This document shows positions 35,104 through 44,898 of a stretch of 64,000 bases of DNA, piece by piece. The position numbers and the translations under genes are program-made. The DNA is taken from contig JAEEQP010000010.1 of the NCBI GenBank assembly GCA_016285355.1, positions 1-64,000 of the forward strand, read 5' to 3'. The stretch is from Bacteroidales bacterium. GTDB taxonomy: Bacteria > Bacteroidota > Bacteroidia > Bacteroidales > F082. The notes beneath the pieces are model-generated. The model was given only the letters and a program-made list of their open reading frames with translations, was not told where the DNA came from and did no database searches. The stretch's first letter is position 1. Each line of letters starts with the position of its first letter.

Positions 35104-36480
35104 TCAGCCTAAGCGTTTGAACTGGCAGGTGAAGTGGCGCATCAGCTCGGCTTCCCAGGTGATTTCAAGACCGCGCTTGATGGTTTCGCGGCGGTCGTAC
35201 ACATTCTTCAATGCAGCGGCAATCACGTCCATGTGGTTGTTGGTGTACACACGACGCGGAATGCAGAGACGCACGAAGTCGTTGCCACCGAAACGGTTCT
35301 CGCGGGTGACCGGGTCGCGGTCGGCAAGCACATAACCGATTTCGCAGGCGCGGATACCAGCTTCGAGATAAAGCTCGCAAGTCAGCGTCTGAGCAGGGAA
35401 TTCTTCCTTCGGGATGTTAGTCAATACTTTATCGGCATCGACGAAGATGGCGTGGCCACCGGCGGGACGCTGGTAAGGAATGCCGTACTCATCGAGCTTG
35501 GCAGCGAGGTAATGCACCTGCTTGATGCGGGTTTCAACCATTTCAAACTCAATGTTTTCCTTCAGACCGACAGCCAGAGCGTCCATATCACGGCCATTCA
35601 TACCACCATAGGTCAGGAAACCCTCGAAGGGAATGCAGAACAGTTTGGCACCTTCGTACCAATCCTGCTTTTTGGTGGCGATGAAGCCGCCCATGTTGAC
35701 GAGGGCGTCCTTCTTGGCGCTCATCGTCATCGCATCAGCGTATGAATACATCTCCTTGGCAATCTCGCGAAGGGTCTTGTTTTCGTAGCCCTTCTCACGT
35801 GTCTTGATGAAGTAGCAGTTCTCGATGAAGCGGGCACTATCCACCACGACCGGCACACCGTATTTGTGGCAGAGTTCACAAGTCTCGCGGATGTTCTGCA
35901 TGCTGACAGGCTGACCGCCAACGGTGTTGTTGGTGACGGTAAGGACCATGAACGGCACGTTACCTTTGTTCTCGACGAGCACCTTCTCAAGTTTCTCAAG
36001 GCTGACATTGCCTTTGAAAGGCACTTCTAATTGGGTGTCGTAAGCCTCAGGCACAGTGACATCGATAGCGAAAGCCTTGCGGCTCTCGATGTGGCCCTTG
36101 GTGGTGTCAAAGTGGGCGTTGCCCGGGATGACCATACCTGGCTTCACTAAATAGCTGAACAGCACATTCTCGGCAGCACGGCCTTGGTGCGTCGGGATGA
36201 CATACGGAAAACCAGTGAGTTCAGTAATGGTGTCTTTCATGTGATAGAACGAGCGGGCACCGCCGTAGCTCTCGTCACCCATCATCATCGCGCTCCACTG
36301 ACGGTCGCTCATGGCACCAGTGCCAGAGTCAGTGAGCAGGTCGATGTAGACATAATCCGATTTCAGCATGAAGATGTTATTGTGGGCCTCTTCGAGCCAC
36401 TTTTCGCGTTGTTCGCGGGTGGATTTCTTAATGGGTTCGACCATCTTGATTTTCCACGCTTCTGCAAATGGTAATTCCAT
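35104..36480 (-). CDS. tnaA: Tryptophanase
   Basis: 458 residues, normal TnaA length, beginning MELPFAEAWKIKMVEPIKKS as in Bacteroidales tryptophanases. Visible motifs: TDSGTGAMSDRQWSAMM, TNNTVGGQPVSMQN and the PLP-lysine loop TMSAKKDALVNMGGF. It breaks tryptophan to indole, pyruvate and ammonia, so this organism is a predicted indole producer. No TnaB-type transporter is adjacent. A TATCTTTG element about 195 bases upstream leaves a long leader. Confidence 0.96.
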   Translation of the reverse strand: MELPFAEAWKIKMVEPIKKSTREQREKWLEEAHNNIFMLKSDYVYIDLLTDSGTGAMSDRQWSAMMMGDESYGGARSFYHMKDTITELTGFPYVIPTHQGRAAENVLFSYLVKPGMVIPGNAHFDTTKGHIESRKAFAIDVTVPEAYDTQLEVPFKGNVSLEKLEKVLVENKGNVPFMVLTVTNNTVGGQPVSMQNIRETCELCHKYGVPVVVDSARFIENCYFIKTREKGYENKTLREIAKEMYSYADAMTMSAKKDALVNMGGFIATKKQDWYEGAKLFCIPFEGFLTYGGMNGRDMDALAVGLKENIEFEMVETRIKQVHYLAAKLDEYGIPYQRPAGGHAIFVDADKVLTNIPKEEFPAQTLTCELYLEAGIRACEIGYVLADRDPVTRENRFGGNDFVRLCIPRRVYTNNHMDVIAAALKNVYDRRETIKRGLEITWEAELMRHFTCQFKRLG

Positions 36481-36584
36481 GATATTGTATGATTTAAAGA
36501 TTTAAAATTTAAAAATTCAAGATTTGAGGATTTGAAAGATAGCTATTTTGGAAAAAGGACAAACTCTCTTCCCTAGCGGCTATT

Positions 36585-36643
36585 CAGAAACGATCACGTT
36601 CCTTAATGTTTAAATAAACCATATTACCAAAGATGTGGGGCAT
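36585..36643 (-). other. Possible leader reading frame of tnaA
   Basis: Within the tnaA leader a 19-codon frame starts at 36643 (MPHIFGNMVYLNIKERDRF, then TGA). It lacks tryptophan, unlike proteobacterial TnaC, and has no clear ribosome site, so it may be chance. Confidence 0.15.
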
Positions 36644-36673
36644 ATCAATAATAAGGCGCTTTCAAAATCGGGT

Positions 36674-36681
36674 CAAAGATA
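36674..36681 (-). promoter_or_regulatory. -7 promoter element of tnaA
   Basis: TATCTTTG on the minus strand, giving a leader of roughly 190 bases that is AT-rich and has no other evident gene. Confidence 0.45.
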
Positions 36682-36724
36682 CGGAATTTTTGGGTAACGC
36701 AAGCAGTTTGGACAGGATTTTTCT

Positions 36725-36732
36725 TATTTTTG
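36725..36732 (+). promoter_or_regulatory. -7 promoter element of the T9SS cargo gene
   Basis: TATTTTTG, 18 bases before the ATG at 36751. Confidence 0.6.
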
Positions 36733-36750
36733 CCCAAAAATTTCAAGCAA

Positions 36751-37845
36751 ATGAAGAAAACCCTCTTAACCCTATTAATGGCCTTTCTCGCCAACCTGAC
36801 TTTCGCCGATAGCCTTCTCATCGAAGGCTTCGAATACGCCAACCACGATTTTGAAAAGCCCGTCGGCTGGACCTGCGACGACAATTCCTGGCTTTGCGGC
36901 TACCTCGAAAAAGACCACAACCGCATTCCGCATTCAGGCAACTGGTATGCTTTCTCAAACGCCGAGGACTCATGGATGTTTATGCCGCTTTACCTGATTA
37001 CCACCATGAACTATCGCTTCAATTGCTGGGCTATCTCTGACGGCGAGTTCCAATTGGAGTTTTGGGCTGGCGCTACACCTCATCCTGACGATATGCAAAC
37101 CCAACTCCTCGCAGCGACGGTCAGCAGCGGGACATACGAAAAAGTCTCGTCCTACATCGAAGTCGTCCCTGAAGGCTGTGAATACATCGCTATCCACGCC
37201 ATTGCAGGCCAAGGTGCGACCTTCCTCACCATCGACGACATTGAAATCGACATGGTGGAACAATACAGTTTTGAGGCTGAAGCCATCACAGGCGACACGG
37301 CGATGTATCCCGGTTCACAAGCCACTTTCCGTTTCCTCATCCACAACACAGGCTACGACCCTGTTGACGTGACGGTACACCCTTCAAACGAATATTTCAC
37401 CGACTTCAGCTTCTTTACGGACGGAACTACTGGCATGACCTTCCCCACCCAACCCGACGAGACCGTCGAAGTAACCGCCTATGCCACTTTACGCCCAGAA
37501 ATAGAACCTGGCACTGTGACCTGGTTAGACATCTTGATGACCATTCCTTGCGGCTGCAACACGGCCATGGTCACGTTTTGGGTGACCCCGCTCGAACCGA
37601 CACAAGTAGCCGAAAACCATCAGAATATCAGCGTTTTCCCCAATCCAGCATCGAATTTTGTCACCATCGAAGCAGAAGGTTTGCAAAAAGTCACGTTGTT
37701 TGACATGTCTGGCAGAATGCTTAATACCATTTCCGCGCCGGACGACAAACAACAATTGGATTTGAGAGGGCTGCCGACAGGAACCTATTTCATCATGCTC
37801 ACCACTGAAACGGATTCGAAAACGCAATCTATCATCAAGAAATAA
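36751..37845 (+). CDS. T9SS-sorted protein with a choice-of-anchor J-like domain
   Basis: 364 residues. Signal peptide (MKKTLLTLLMAFLANLTFA), a jelly-roll domain of the choice-of-anchor J/cleaved-adhesin type (about 20-175: IEGFEYANHDFEKPVGWTCD ... ATFLTIDDIEIDMVEQ), an Ig-like middle (PGSQATFRFLIHNTGYDPVD) and a T9SS type A tail (ISVFPNPASNFVTIEAEG; LPTGTYFIMLTT). It is a secreted or surface-attached protein, probably adhesive, with no catalytic motif seen. It is 21 bases upstream of the C69 dipeptidase and probably in one operon. Confidence 0.85.
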   Translation: MKKTLLTLLMAFLANLTFADSLLIEGFEYANHDFEKPVGWTCDDNSWLCGYLEKDHNRIPHSGNWYAFSNAEDSWMFMPLYLITTMNYRFNCWAISDGEFQLEFWAGATPHPDDMQTQLLAATVSSGTYEKVSSYIEVVPEGCEYIAIHAIAGQGATFLTIDDIEIDMVEQYSFEAEAITGDTAMYPGSQATFRFLIHNTGYDPVDVTVHPSNEYFTDFSFFTDGTTGMTFPTQPDETVEVTAYATLRPEIEPGTVTWLDILMTIPCGCNTAMVTFWVTPLEPTQVAENHQNISVFPNPASNFVTIEAEGLQKVTLFDMSGRMLNTISAPDDKQQLDLRGLPTGTYFIMLTTETDSKTQSIIKK

Positions 37846-37866
37846 TCAACACAAAATCAATTCAAT

Positions 37867-39468
37867 ATGCTTAGATTTAGAACTTTATTCTTATCAGCTC
37901 TTCTGCTCATCGGTCTGAACACGATGGCTCAAGACGAAAATGAACGCCTCGTCGGTGCCAACTGCACCAGCATCATGGTAGGCAAGAAAGCCTCTACTGA
38001 CGGCTCCGTCATCACCTCGCACACCTGTGATGGCCGCTATCGTACCTGGATGCGCTGGGAAGCCGCCGCCGACCACGAAAAAGGCGAGATGCACAAGGTC
38101 TACAAAGGCACTATGCACACCGAAGACCCCTTCGACAACCGTGGTCCTGAACTGGCTGGCGAGATTCCGCAAGTGGCACACACCTACGCCTACCTCAACA
38201 CAGCTTACCCCTGCCTCAACGAGAAACAATTAGCCATCGGCGAGACGACTTTTTCAGGCCCCGACACTTTGGTCAACAACAAAGGTATGTTCATGATTGA
38301 AGAACTTGAACGTGTGGCCCTCATGCGCTGCGACAACGCCCGTGATGCCATCCAACTCATCGGCAAATTGGTGAAGGAATACGGCTACGGCGACGGCGGT
38401 GAGTGCATCACCATTGCCGATAAGAACGAAGTTTGGCAGATGGAAATCCTCGGCGAAGGCCCTGACAAAATCGGCGGCGTGTGGGCAGCCAAGCGCATCC
38501 CCGACGATGAAGTGGGTGTTTCGGCCAATATCGCCCGTATCGGCAAGCTGGAGCGTAAAAGCAAAGATTTCTACTGCTCTGACAACTGCGAGGCCGTAGC
38601 AAAGAAATATGGCCTCTGGGACGGCAAAGGCGACTTCATCTTCTGGAAAGCTTTCCGTGCTTCCTACGGTGGTGGCAAAAACTACAGCGACCGCGAGTTT
38701 TTCATCCTCAGCCAACTGGCACCTTCACTGAACCTCAACCGCGACATGCCCGAGCTGCCCTTCTCAGTGAAACCCGACGAAAATGTCGACGTCCGCAAAG
38801 TGATGGAACTCTTCCGCAGCACCTACGAAGGCACCGACATGGACATGACCCGCAATGTGAAGATGATCAGCAAGAAACGCACCGACGATGGCGTGGTGGA
38901 AGACACCATCATCAGCCCTGTGGCCAATCCTTGGGTGGGCAGCGCGATGATGAACACCATTAATTATTTGGCTCCCGGCACCATCAACTTCCAACGCACC
39001 GTGGCTGTGGCTTGGAGCAGCTACCACCACATTATCCAATGCCGCAGCTGGATGCCCGACGAAATCGGTGCCATCTGCTGGATGGCTTGCGAAAACCCTG
39101 GCCAAAGCCCGCGCATACCCATCTTCTCTGGCTCCACTACCCTGCCCGAAGGCTTCGATAAATGCGGTCAGTTGCGTTACCGCGATGAGGCATGGATTTG
39201 GCACTACCGCAAGGCCAACAAATTAGCCACCGTGCAATGGGGCCGTTGCAAGCAAACTCTGCTCGGCACTGCTAACCGCTTCGAGCAAAAGGCATTCGAC
39301 GAAATCCCTGCCATCGAAAGCAGAGCCCAAGCCTTGATTGCCGACGGCAAAAAGAAGGAAGCCACCGAACTCCTCAACCAATACACCACCGACTTCGCCG
39401 CTTCAACGCGCCAAGCCTGGAAAGAAATGGAAAACAAGTTCTGGTACTGGTTCAGCATGGGATTCTAA
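37867..39468 (+). CDS. C69-family dipeptidase
   Basis: 533 residues. Signal peptide ending TMAQ, then ERLVGANCTSIMVGKKASTD with Cys33, the Ntn-hydrolase nucleophile of family C69. Typical features follow: ECITIADKNEVWQMEILGEG and GGVWAAKRIPDDEVGVSANI. The family cleaves dipeptides, here in the periplasm or outside, in keeping with an amino-acid fermenting lifestyle (tnaA, S46 peptidase, aminopeptidases nearby). No T9SS tail. A bidirectional terminator follows. Confidence 0.9.
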   Translation: MLRFRTLFLSALLLIGLNTMAQDENERLVGANCTSIMVGKKASTDGSVITSHTCDGRYRTWMRWEAAADHEKGEMHKVYKGTMHTEDPFDNRGPELAGEIPQVAHTYAYLNTAYPCLNEKQLAIGETTFSGPDTLVNNKGMFMIEELERVALMRCDNARDAIQLIGKLVKEYGYGDGGECITIADKNEVWQMEILGEGPDKIGGVWAAKRIPDDEVGVSANIARIGKLERKSKDFYCSDNCEAVAKKYGLWDGKGDFIFWKAFRASYGGGKNYSDREFFILSQLAPSLNLNRDMPELPFSVKPDENVDVRKVMELFRSTYEGTDMDMTRNVKMISKKRTDDGVVEDTIISPVANPWVGSAMMNTINYLAPGTINFQRTVAVAWSSYHHIIQCRSWMPDEIGAICWMACENPGQSPRIPIFSGSTTLPEGFDKCGQLRYRDEAWIWHYRKANKLATVQWGRCKQTLLGTANRFEQKAFDEIPAIESRAQALIADGKKKEATELLNQYTTDFAASTRQAWKEMENKFWYWFSMGF

Positions 39469-39488
39469 GTCCAGTCAACGTAAACAAT

Positions 39489-39518
39489 AAAAAAGACGAG
39501 CGCTTGCTCGTCTTTTTT
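39489..39518. terminator. Bidirectional terminator
   Basis: AAAAAAGACGAGC pairs with GCTCGTCTTTTTT around GCTT, between convergent genes. Confidence 0.9.
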
Positions 39519-39521
39519 GTT

Positions 39522-41183
39522 TTATCCGTGTTGGTTCACCGTGATTATGATCTCCACTCCTGTTGAACCTCTCAACTTCAATCGACCTGTTCGAGGTTGG
39601 GCACTTGACATAGGAGCGACCGAAATAGTGAATTCTCCATTGGCGAAGCCGCTTTCAGGCGTGCAACTAATCCAATCGACATTGCAGGTCACCTCCCAAG
39701 ACTGGTTTGCCGTCACGTGAACAACATACTCTCCTCCTTCTGGACGCGCATCAATTTCAGTGATGTCGGTCTCCAAGATATTGGGTTTACCTTCTTGTGC
39801 AATGACTGCCTTGCCCAGCACATCTTCATCTTTCACAGCCCTCACAACGCCCATCCGACCAAATTCCGCCGAATTGTAATCAACGATGATATCAATCGAA
39901 GCATCGCCCTCACCCGAAGTAGTCATCAAACTAATCCAGTCGCTCGATTCCAATTGCCAGCCCACATTTGAAGTCAACTCCAAATGATACACGCCACCCG
40001 TATAGGACGCAAAAACCGTGTCAGGAACAAAATCGGCAAACATCACTTCATCACCCGCCTCTTGGGTAACTCTCAATCTCTTTTCCAACCCCTCGGAAGT
40101 AATGAAAAACTCTGCCGACCGAGGATTAAAAAAGCTGTTGGGCTCCGCTATCAACGAAATGGTCGCATTTCCTGTTCCGATCATTTCTGAAACCGCGAGC
40201 CATTCCGAAGACAAGTCGACCTTCCATTGCGTGTCACACCCGATAGTGATTTCTTGGGTGCCTCCTTCTTTGCTAAAGAAAATATCAATAGGCGACACCT
40301 CCAAGAAATGTGGGTCGGGAGAAGCCTCTTGTCTCACGGAAACGAAGGCATTTGCACCAGTAGAAGAAGCCAAGGCAACATTAGCAATTCGAGGCGTCAG
40401 ATTCGAATTCTCAGTCACCGTCACTATCAATTCGGAATCACCTTCCCCTTCTGTCTTGTCTAAAGTAATCCAATTCGCTGTGGCAAAAGCCGTCCATGCA
40501 CCCTCACAGGTCACGGCAAGCGAAGCTGAACTGCCTTCACAAGGCATCTCCAACACTTCTGGCTCCACCGAAATGCTGATTTGTGGGTCAAGATTCTGAA
40601 CGACATGCAACGTTTTCTGGATTTGCTCATTGCCAATCACCAGATTGGCCTCTCGACCTGAAGAAGCCTCACCATTGATGGCATGGACTGTCACCGTGAT
40701 GGTAGTATCACCGCTGCCTGAAGTCATCGAACACATAATCCAATCCGGCAGGCCAGACACGGTCCAGCTATCGTTTGACGAAACCGTAACATCGAATTCG
40801 CCACCTGCTTCACCGCATTCATAGTAATCTGGGGAAATCGTAAGGTACGCACCAACCTCGAAGTCTTGCGTGACCGTTATCAAGGCAGAAATGTCTTTCG
40901 TCGCAGCATCAACTGTTCCTATACGGATTTCCGATCCTTCATTGGGAAGCACGGTCAAAGTCAAGGTCGTGTTGCCTGTTCCTGATTCAGGTGAAACCGT
41001 AATCCAATCAGGTGCCCCACAAATGTTCCAGGATCCATTCGACTCAAGATAGGCTTCCAAAACGCCACCCTGTGCCCCGATTTCAAACGTGTTCTCGACA
41101 AAAGATATCTCGACGGTTTTACGGCAACCAGTAGCAGCCAACGCAAGGGCTGCAACAAACATAAAGATTTTCAACTTATTCAT
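39522..41183 (-). CDS. Lipoprotein of six BACON-type repeats
   Basis: 553 residues. Lipoprotein signal ending AATGC (Cys20), then six tandem domains of about 85 residues. Each has the BACON pattern: a G-G turn, an 'S/T-x-x-x-W' strand, 'x-W-I/L', a G-x-G turn and an ending R-x-G/A ... V-x-Q. The repeats start near residues 25, 112, 200, 288, 374 and 460. BACON domains bind mucin or carbohydrates and space surface proteins. No enzyme domain is fused, so this is probably a surface glycan-binding or adhesive spacer protein. Confidence 0.88.
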   Translation of the reverse strand: MNKLKIFMFVAALALAATGCRKTVEISFVENTFEIGAQGGVLEAYLESNGSWNICGAPDWITVSPESGTGNTTLTLTVLPNEGSEIRIGTVDAATKDISALITVTQDFEVGAYLTISPDYYECGEAGGEFDVTVSSNDSWTVSGLPDWIMCSMTSGSGDTTITVTVHAINGEASSGREANLVIGNEQIQKTLHVVQNLDPQISISVEPEVLEMPCEGSSASLAVTCEGAWTAFATANWITLDKTEGEGDSELIVTVTENSNLTPRIANVALASSTGANAFVSVRQEASPDPHFLEVSPIDIFFSKEGGTQEITIGCDTQWKVDLSSEWLAVSEMIGTGNATISLIAEPNSFFNPRSAEFFITSEGLEKRLRVTQEAGDEVMFADFVPDTVFASYTGGVYHLELTSNVGWQLESSDWISLMTTSGEGDASIDIIVDYNSAEFGRMGVVRAVKDEDVLGKAVIAQEGKPNILETDITEIDARPEGGEYVVHVTANQSWEVTCNVDWISCTPESGFANGEFTISVAPMSSAQPRTGRLKLRGSTGVEIIITVNQHG

Positions 41184-41232
41184 TTGGATTCTAATTAAGG
41201 GTTTTCACAAGATTAATATTTATTTCTCAACG

Positions 41233-41240
41233 CAAAAATA
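41233..41240 (-). promoter_or_regulatory. -7 promoter element of the BACON lipoprotein
   Basis: TATTTTTG on the minus strand, 49 bases before the start at 41183. Confidence 0.55.
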
Positions 41241-41261
41241 GACATTTTATTTTGATTGAAG

Positions 41262-41292
41262 AAAAAAGGTGTGCCTTACCTGACACACCTTT
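41262..41292 (-). terminator. Terminator of ppiD
   Basis: AAAGGTGTG (41265-41273) pairs with CACACCTTT (41284-41292), followed on the minus strand by TTTTTTC. Confidence 0.75.
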
Positions 41293-41338
41293 CTTCCATG
41301 AAAAAACAAAAACTATATACTCTACAACATCCTCCAAA

Positions 41339-43459
41339 TTAATAGAAAACAGCTCTGTTGTCTTCGATTTTAGCCCCATTCTTCAAGGCATTGTAAATCG
41401 AACCACCCAAAACCTTGTTGTTGAATTGGCTGGTCTTCTCTCTGAGAATATCGCTATAATCATCGGTAGCAGCCGGTTCGGTGAATTTCACGTTCTTGAT
41501 GATAAAGGCACTGGCATTGCCGGCGATGGGGCCGACTTCCTCACCTTCCTTCATACCGAGAATGGTACCCACAATGTTGGCTTCAACGCCAAAGTTGCTC
41601 AACACACGCGATTCAATCGACAAGTCGGAAACCGAAGTGGATTCAGCACCCAACTCACTGACCATTCTGTTCACGTCATTGCCGCAAGCCTTCATCTTTT
41701 CAACGGCCATCTCACCCTTCTTCTTGTTGATGATTTGATACTTGGCCTGTTCAGCAACAACGCTCAACGGAGCATAACCTTCAGGAACGATATTGGTCAG
41801 CGCAGCCACCACAAACATATCATCGAGGTCGAAGATGCTGGAAACATCGCCCACCTTGGTCTTGTCATCAAAAGCCCAACGCACAATCTGACGCGGATTG
41901 TCGATACCGGCAATTTGATAGGTAGAGGTATTCATTCGTGGCATAGTGCGCTTCGTCAAACCTTGCTCCTCAATGGCGGCATTGAATTGCTCGTAAGTCT
42001 TGTTTTCGGTGACGAACCTGTTGGCTTCAGCAAAGATGTTCTGATAAGTCTTGGTGCTGGCAGTGATTTCATGCTTCAGGAAGGCCAAACGGACCTTAGG
42101 CAGAGCCTCGGTCTTGCCTGTAACCTTGATGATATGATAACCGAAAGGAGTCTCAACGATATCCATTGCATCCACTGGGTTGTTCACCACAAACTCGTTG
42201 AAGGCGGGAACCATGGTACCATCGGTAAACCAATCCAAGTCACCGCCCTTCTCTTTCGAACCTGGGTCGGAGGAGTAAATGCCTGCCAATTCAGCAAACA
42301 TGCCTTCGTTCTTAGGATTGGCTCTCAGCTCTTCCAAAAGGCCTTCAGCTTTCGACTTGGCCTCTTCCTTAGTGATGGTGTCTTGGCTGTTGTAAGCACC
42401 CTTGTAGGCAATCAAGATATGGCTTGCTCTCAAGGAGTCGGGGCGGTTTTGCATATCCACGATGCGAACCAAATTGAAGGCATCCTCGTCTTCGTAAGGG
42501 CCAAACACATAACCAACACCGTTACCATTGTCGAACACGGACTTTTCAATCTGCTGGGGAACGTCTTTTCTGCCCATCCAAGTGCTGTCGTAACGCTTGT
42601 CTGAATTGGCATTGACAAAGTTAATCACGTTATCCGTAGATGCAAAGTCATTCTTCATGTCTTGAACTGATTTCAGCGCGTCCTGACGGTCTTCCAACGA
42701 AGGCTTGATTTCGAACACAACGTATTCGATATCGCGTCTTTCGTCAGTCTCATAACGGTATTTGTTCTCCTCATAGAAAGCCTTATTGTCCTTGTCGGTA
42801 ATCACCACCGTTGAATCGGGAATGGTGGTATAGCGCAAAGCGATAACGTCAGCAGAAGCCTTGAGGTTCTTGTTGTCGTAGTATTTCTTGGCCAAAGCAT
42901 TGGGAACAAGATACGAAGCCTTCACCAAATTCTGGAACTTCGTTTCCAAACGGTTTTCCTTCACGCCTCTTTCAAAGTCGAGCCATTGGGCGCGAACGTT
43001 AGGTTGGAAATCGTTCAGGTTTTGGAGATAATACTCCACCATTTCCCTGTTGAAGCTACCATCCTGATTGCTGAAGTTCTGCTTCACCCACTGATGTGGC
43101 TCATCACCCATGAACTGGTCGTACAGTTCATCGGAAGTGACGCCCATTCCCATAGCCTCATATTCCTTAGTCATAATGTGTTCCTTAATCATCTCTTCCA
43201 AGGTGCCGTTGTAAATGCTATAAGTTTCAGCGGAAGAGAGGTTGTTGTTGCTCTGAGACCTTCTGTTCTCCAAGTTTTTCTCTTTCTGGATCTCAAAGTC
43301 CTGATAGGGAATCTTTTCTCCATCCACGACCGCGATATTAAACTCACGGTTCCTCCCCTGACTTTGGAAAAGGTCTTGTAAGACAAACGCTAACAATGCA
43401 ATACCAATGATTGCGATCAACAATCCAGAACGTCTTCTGATTTTTTCAATTGCTGCCAT
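41339..43459 (-). CDS. ppiD: PpiD-like periplasmic peptidyl-prolyl isomerase
   Basis: 706 residues. A single N-terminal membrane anchor (GLLIAIIGIALLAFVLQDLF) precedes a SurA_N-like chaperone region and a parvulin domain near 343-450 (LRASHILIAYKG; EKGGDLDWFTDGTMVPAFNE; TPFGYHIIKVTG), then a second, degenerate PPIase-like region. It helps fold proteins leaving the Sec translocon. It ends the OMP-TPR-lptC-CNNM series but also has its own -7 element at 43513-43506. Confidence 0.92.
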   Translation of the reverse strand: MAAIEKIRRRSGLLIAIIGIALLAFVLQDLFQSQGRNREFNIAVVDGEKIPYQDFEIQKEKNLENRRSQSNNNLSSAETYSIYNGTLEEMIKEHIMTKEYEAMGMGVTSDELYDQFMGDEPHQWVKQNFSNQDGSFNREMVEYYLQNLNDFQPNVRAQWLDFERGVKENRLETKFQNLVKASYLVPNALAKKYYDNKNLKASADVIALRYTTIPDSTVVITDKDNKAFYEENKYRYETDERRDIEYVVFEIKPSLEDRQDALKSVQDMKNDFASTDNVINFVNANSDKRYDSTWMGRKDVPQQIEKSVFDNGNGVGYVFGPYEDEDAFNLVRIVDMQNRPDSLRASHILIAYKGAYNSQDTITKEEAKSKAEGLLEELRANPKNEGMFAELAGIYSSDPGSKEKGGDLDWFTDGTMVPAFNEFVVNNPVDAMDIVETPFGYHIIKVTGKTEALPKVRLAFLKHEITASTKTYQNIFAEANRFVTENKTYEQFNAAIEEQGLTKRTMPRMNTSTYQIAGIDNPRQIVRWAFDDKTKVGDVSSIFDLDDMFVVAALTNIVPEGYAPLSVVAEQAKYQIINKKKGEMAVEKMKACGNDVNRMVSELGAESTSVSDLSIESRVLSNFGVEANIVGTILGMKEGEEVGPIAGNASAFIIKNVKFTEPAATDDYSDILREKTSQFNNKVLGGSIYNALKNGAKIEDNRAVFY

Positions 43460-43505
43460 AATTCTATTATCTATTTTTTACTATTAAACTTCAATTTTGA
43501 GCGTG

Positions 43506-43513
43506 CAAATTTA
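43506..43513 (-). promoter_or_regulatory. -7 promoter element of ppiD
   Basis: TAAATTTG on the minus strand, 47 bases before the ppiD start. Confidence 0.5.
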
Positions 43514-43608
43514 GTAAAGATTTCAACTCGCAGGGTTAAATATGTGATTTTTATTTTTTAACCCCTCTGAATTTTTGATTCAAGGAAACTTAAAACATTA
43601 TAAATCAA

Positions 43609-44895
43609 TCAATTGCTAACGAAATGTAATTCCACTTCATCCAATTTCATGTTCGATGCTTTCAGTATTTTCAGTTGATATTTCCCGATATTCAGCTCCT
43701 CGCCCTGCTCAGGAATGCTCTCACAATAATGCAATATCATCCCTGCAAGCGTTTCATAATCATCGGAAACAGGAAGATCGAGTTTGTAAATGTCGTTCAG
43801 ATAGTCGATTTCAAGACGAGCAGAAAAGATAAAGGTGTGTTCGTCTATCACGCGTTCCACTTCTTCCTCCACATCATATTCATCGTCAATCTCGCCAAAT
43901 ATTTCTTCCACCACGTCTTCCATGGTGACGATACCTGCCGTGCCGCCAAACTCGTCCACAACGGCTGCCACACCTTGTCGTTTTTGAATGAAATGCTTCA
44001 ACAACCGGTCAGCGGTATAGGTCTCAGGGAAAAAGTCGATGCGGCGCAAGAGGTCTTGCAAGGTCACCTGCCGGTGATCGGCGATGGCCCTCACCACATC
44101 ATTGAGATGAACGTAGCCCACAATGTCGTCGATGCTGTTCGAAATCACGATGAGCTTGGAATGCTTGGTTTCCTCGAACCTTTGCTTCACAGTCTCAATC
44201 GAATCTGTCAGTTTGACCGATTCAATCTCGTTTCTCGGCCCCATACACTCGCGCAATTTCACCGAGCGGAACTCCATTACATTCTGAAACAGCTGGATTT
44301 CCTGCTGCATGTCCTCGTCGGTTTCCTCCTGGTCGGCATACTCGGCAATGAAGTCGTTCAAATCAACGGTACTGAACTTGTAATCTTCGTTGGCGACCTT
44401 CATCCGTAACACATGACGAATGATAAACTCCGAAATTTCGGTGTAGACAAGAATCAAAGGATAGAGCAGGCAATAGCAAAGGAAAGTCGGAAAGGCGAAA
44501 AACGAAAGGATGGCGTTGGGATTAATGCGGAACAACGTCTTGGGCAAAAACTCTCCCACCAATAAGACGAGTAAGGTGGCAAGGACGGTCTTCACCAACA
44601 GCACCATGAAATCGTTATCGAGCGAGACGAGTTGAAGCCAATGGGTGACAGGTGCATCAAGCAGTTGCGACATGCTCATGCCGTAGATGATAAGGGCGAT
44701 ATTGTTGCCCAACAGCAACGAGGTGATGAAACGCGACTGGTCTTTCAGGAACAGCCTGATGAGTTTCGAGGAGAAAGTGTTCTTGGTCAGTTCCACCTCC
44801 AACTGAAGCCGATTAATGCTGTTGAAGGCAATCTCCAAGCCCGAACAAAGGGCTGAGAAGAACAAAGTAATCGCTACTATAGTCCAATGGCTCAT
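43609..44895 (-). CDS. CNNM/CBS/CorC-domain membrane protein (hemolysin family)
   Basis: 428 residues. CNNM membrane domain (TIVAITLFFSALCSGLEIAF ... VKTVLATLLVLLVGEFLPKT), CBS pair (VKLRECMGPRNEIESV; VAAVVDEFGGTAGIVTMEDV) and a C-terminal CorC/HlyC domain. It is a second member of the family to which gldE at 29 kb belongs, but in the envelope-biogenesis operon. Probable divalent-cation handling at the inner membrane. The ATG at 44895 is chosen; a GTG at 44898 abuts the lptC stop (TGAGTGATG), so the two genes are translationally coupled. Confidence 0.88.
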   Translation of the reverse strand: MSHWTIVAITLFFSALCSGLEIAFNSINRLQLEVELTKNTFSSKLIRLFLKDQSRFITSLLLGNNIALIIYGMSMSQLLDAPVTHWLQLVSLDNDFMVLLVKTVLATLLVLLVGEFLPKTLFRINPNAILSFFAFPTFLCYCLLYPLILVYTEISEFIIRHVLRMKVANEDYKFSTVDLNDFIAEYADQEETDEDMQQEIQLFQNVMEFRSVKLRECMGPRNEIESVKLTDSIETVKQRFEETKHSKLIVISNSIDDIVGYVHLNDVVRAIADHRQVTLQDLLRRIDFFPETYTADRLLKHFIQKRQGVAAVVDEFGGTAGIVTMEDVVEEIFGEIDDEYDVEEEVERVIDEHTFIFSARLEIDYLNDIYKLDLPVSDDYETLAGMILHYCESIPEQGEELNIGKYQLKILKASNMKLDEVELHFVSN

Positions 44896-44898
44896 CAC

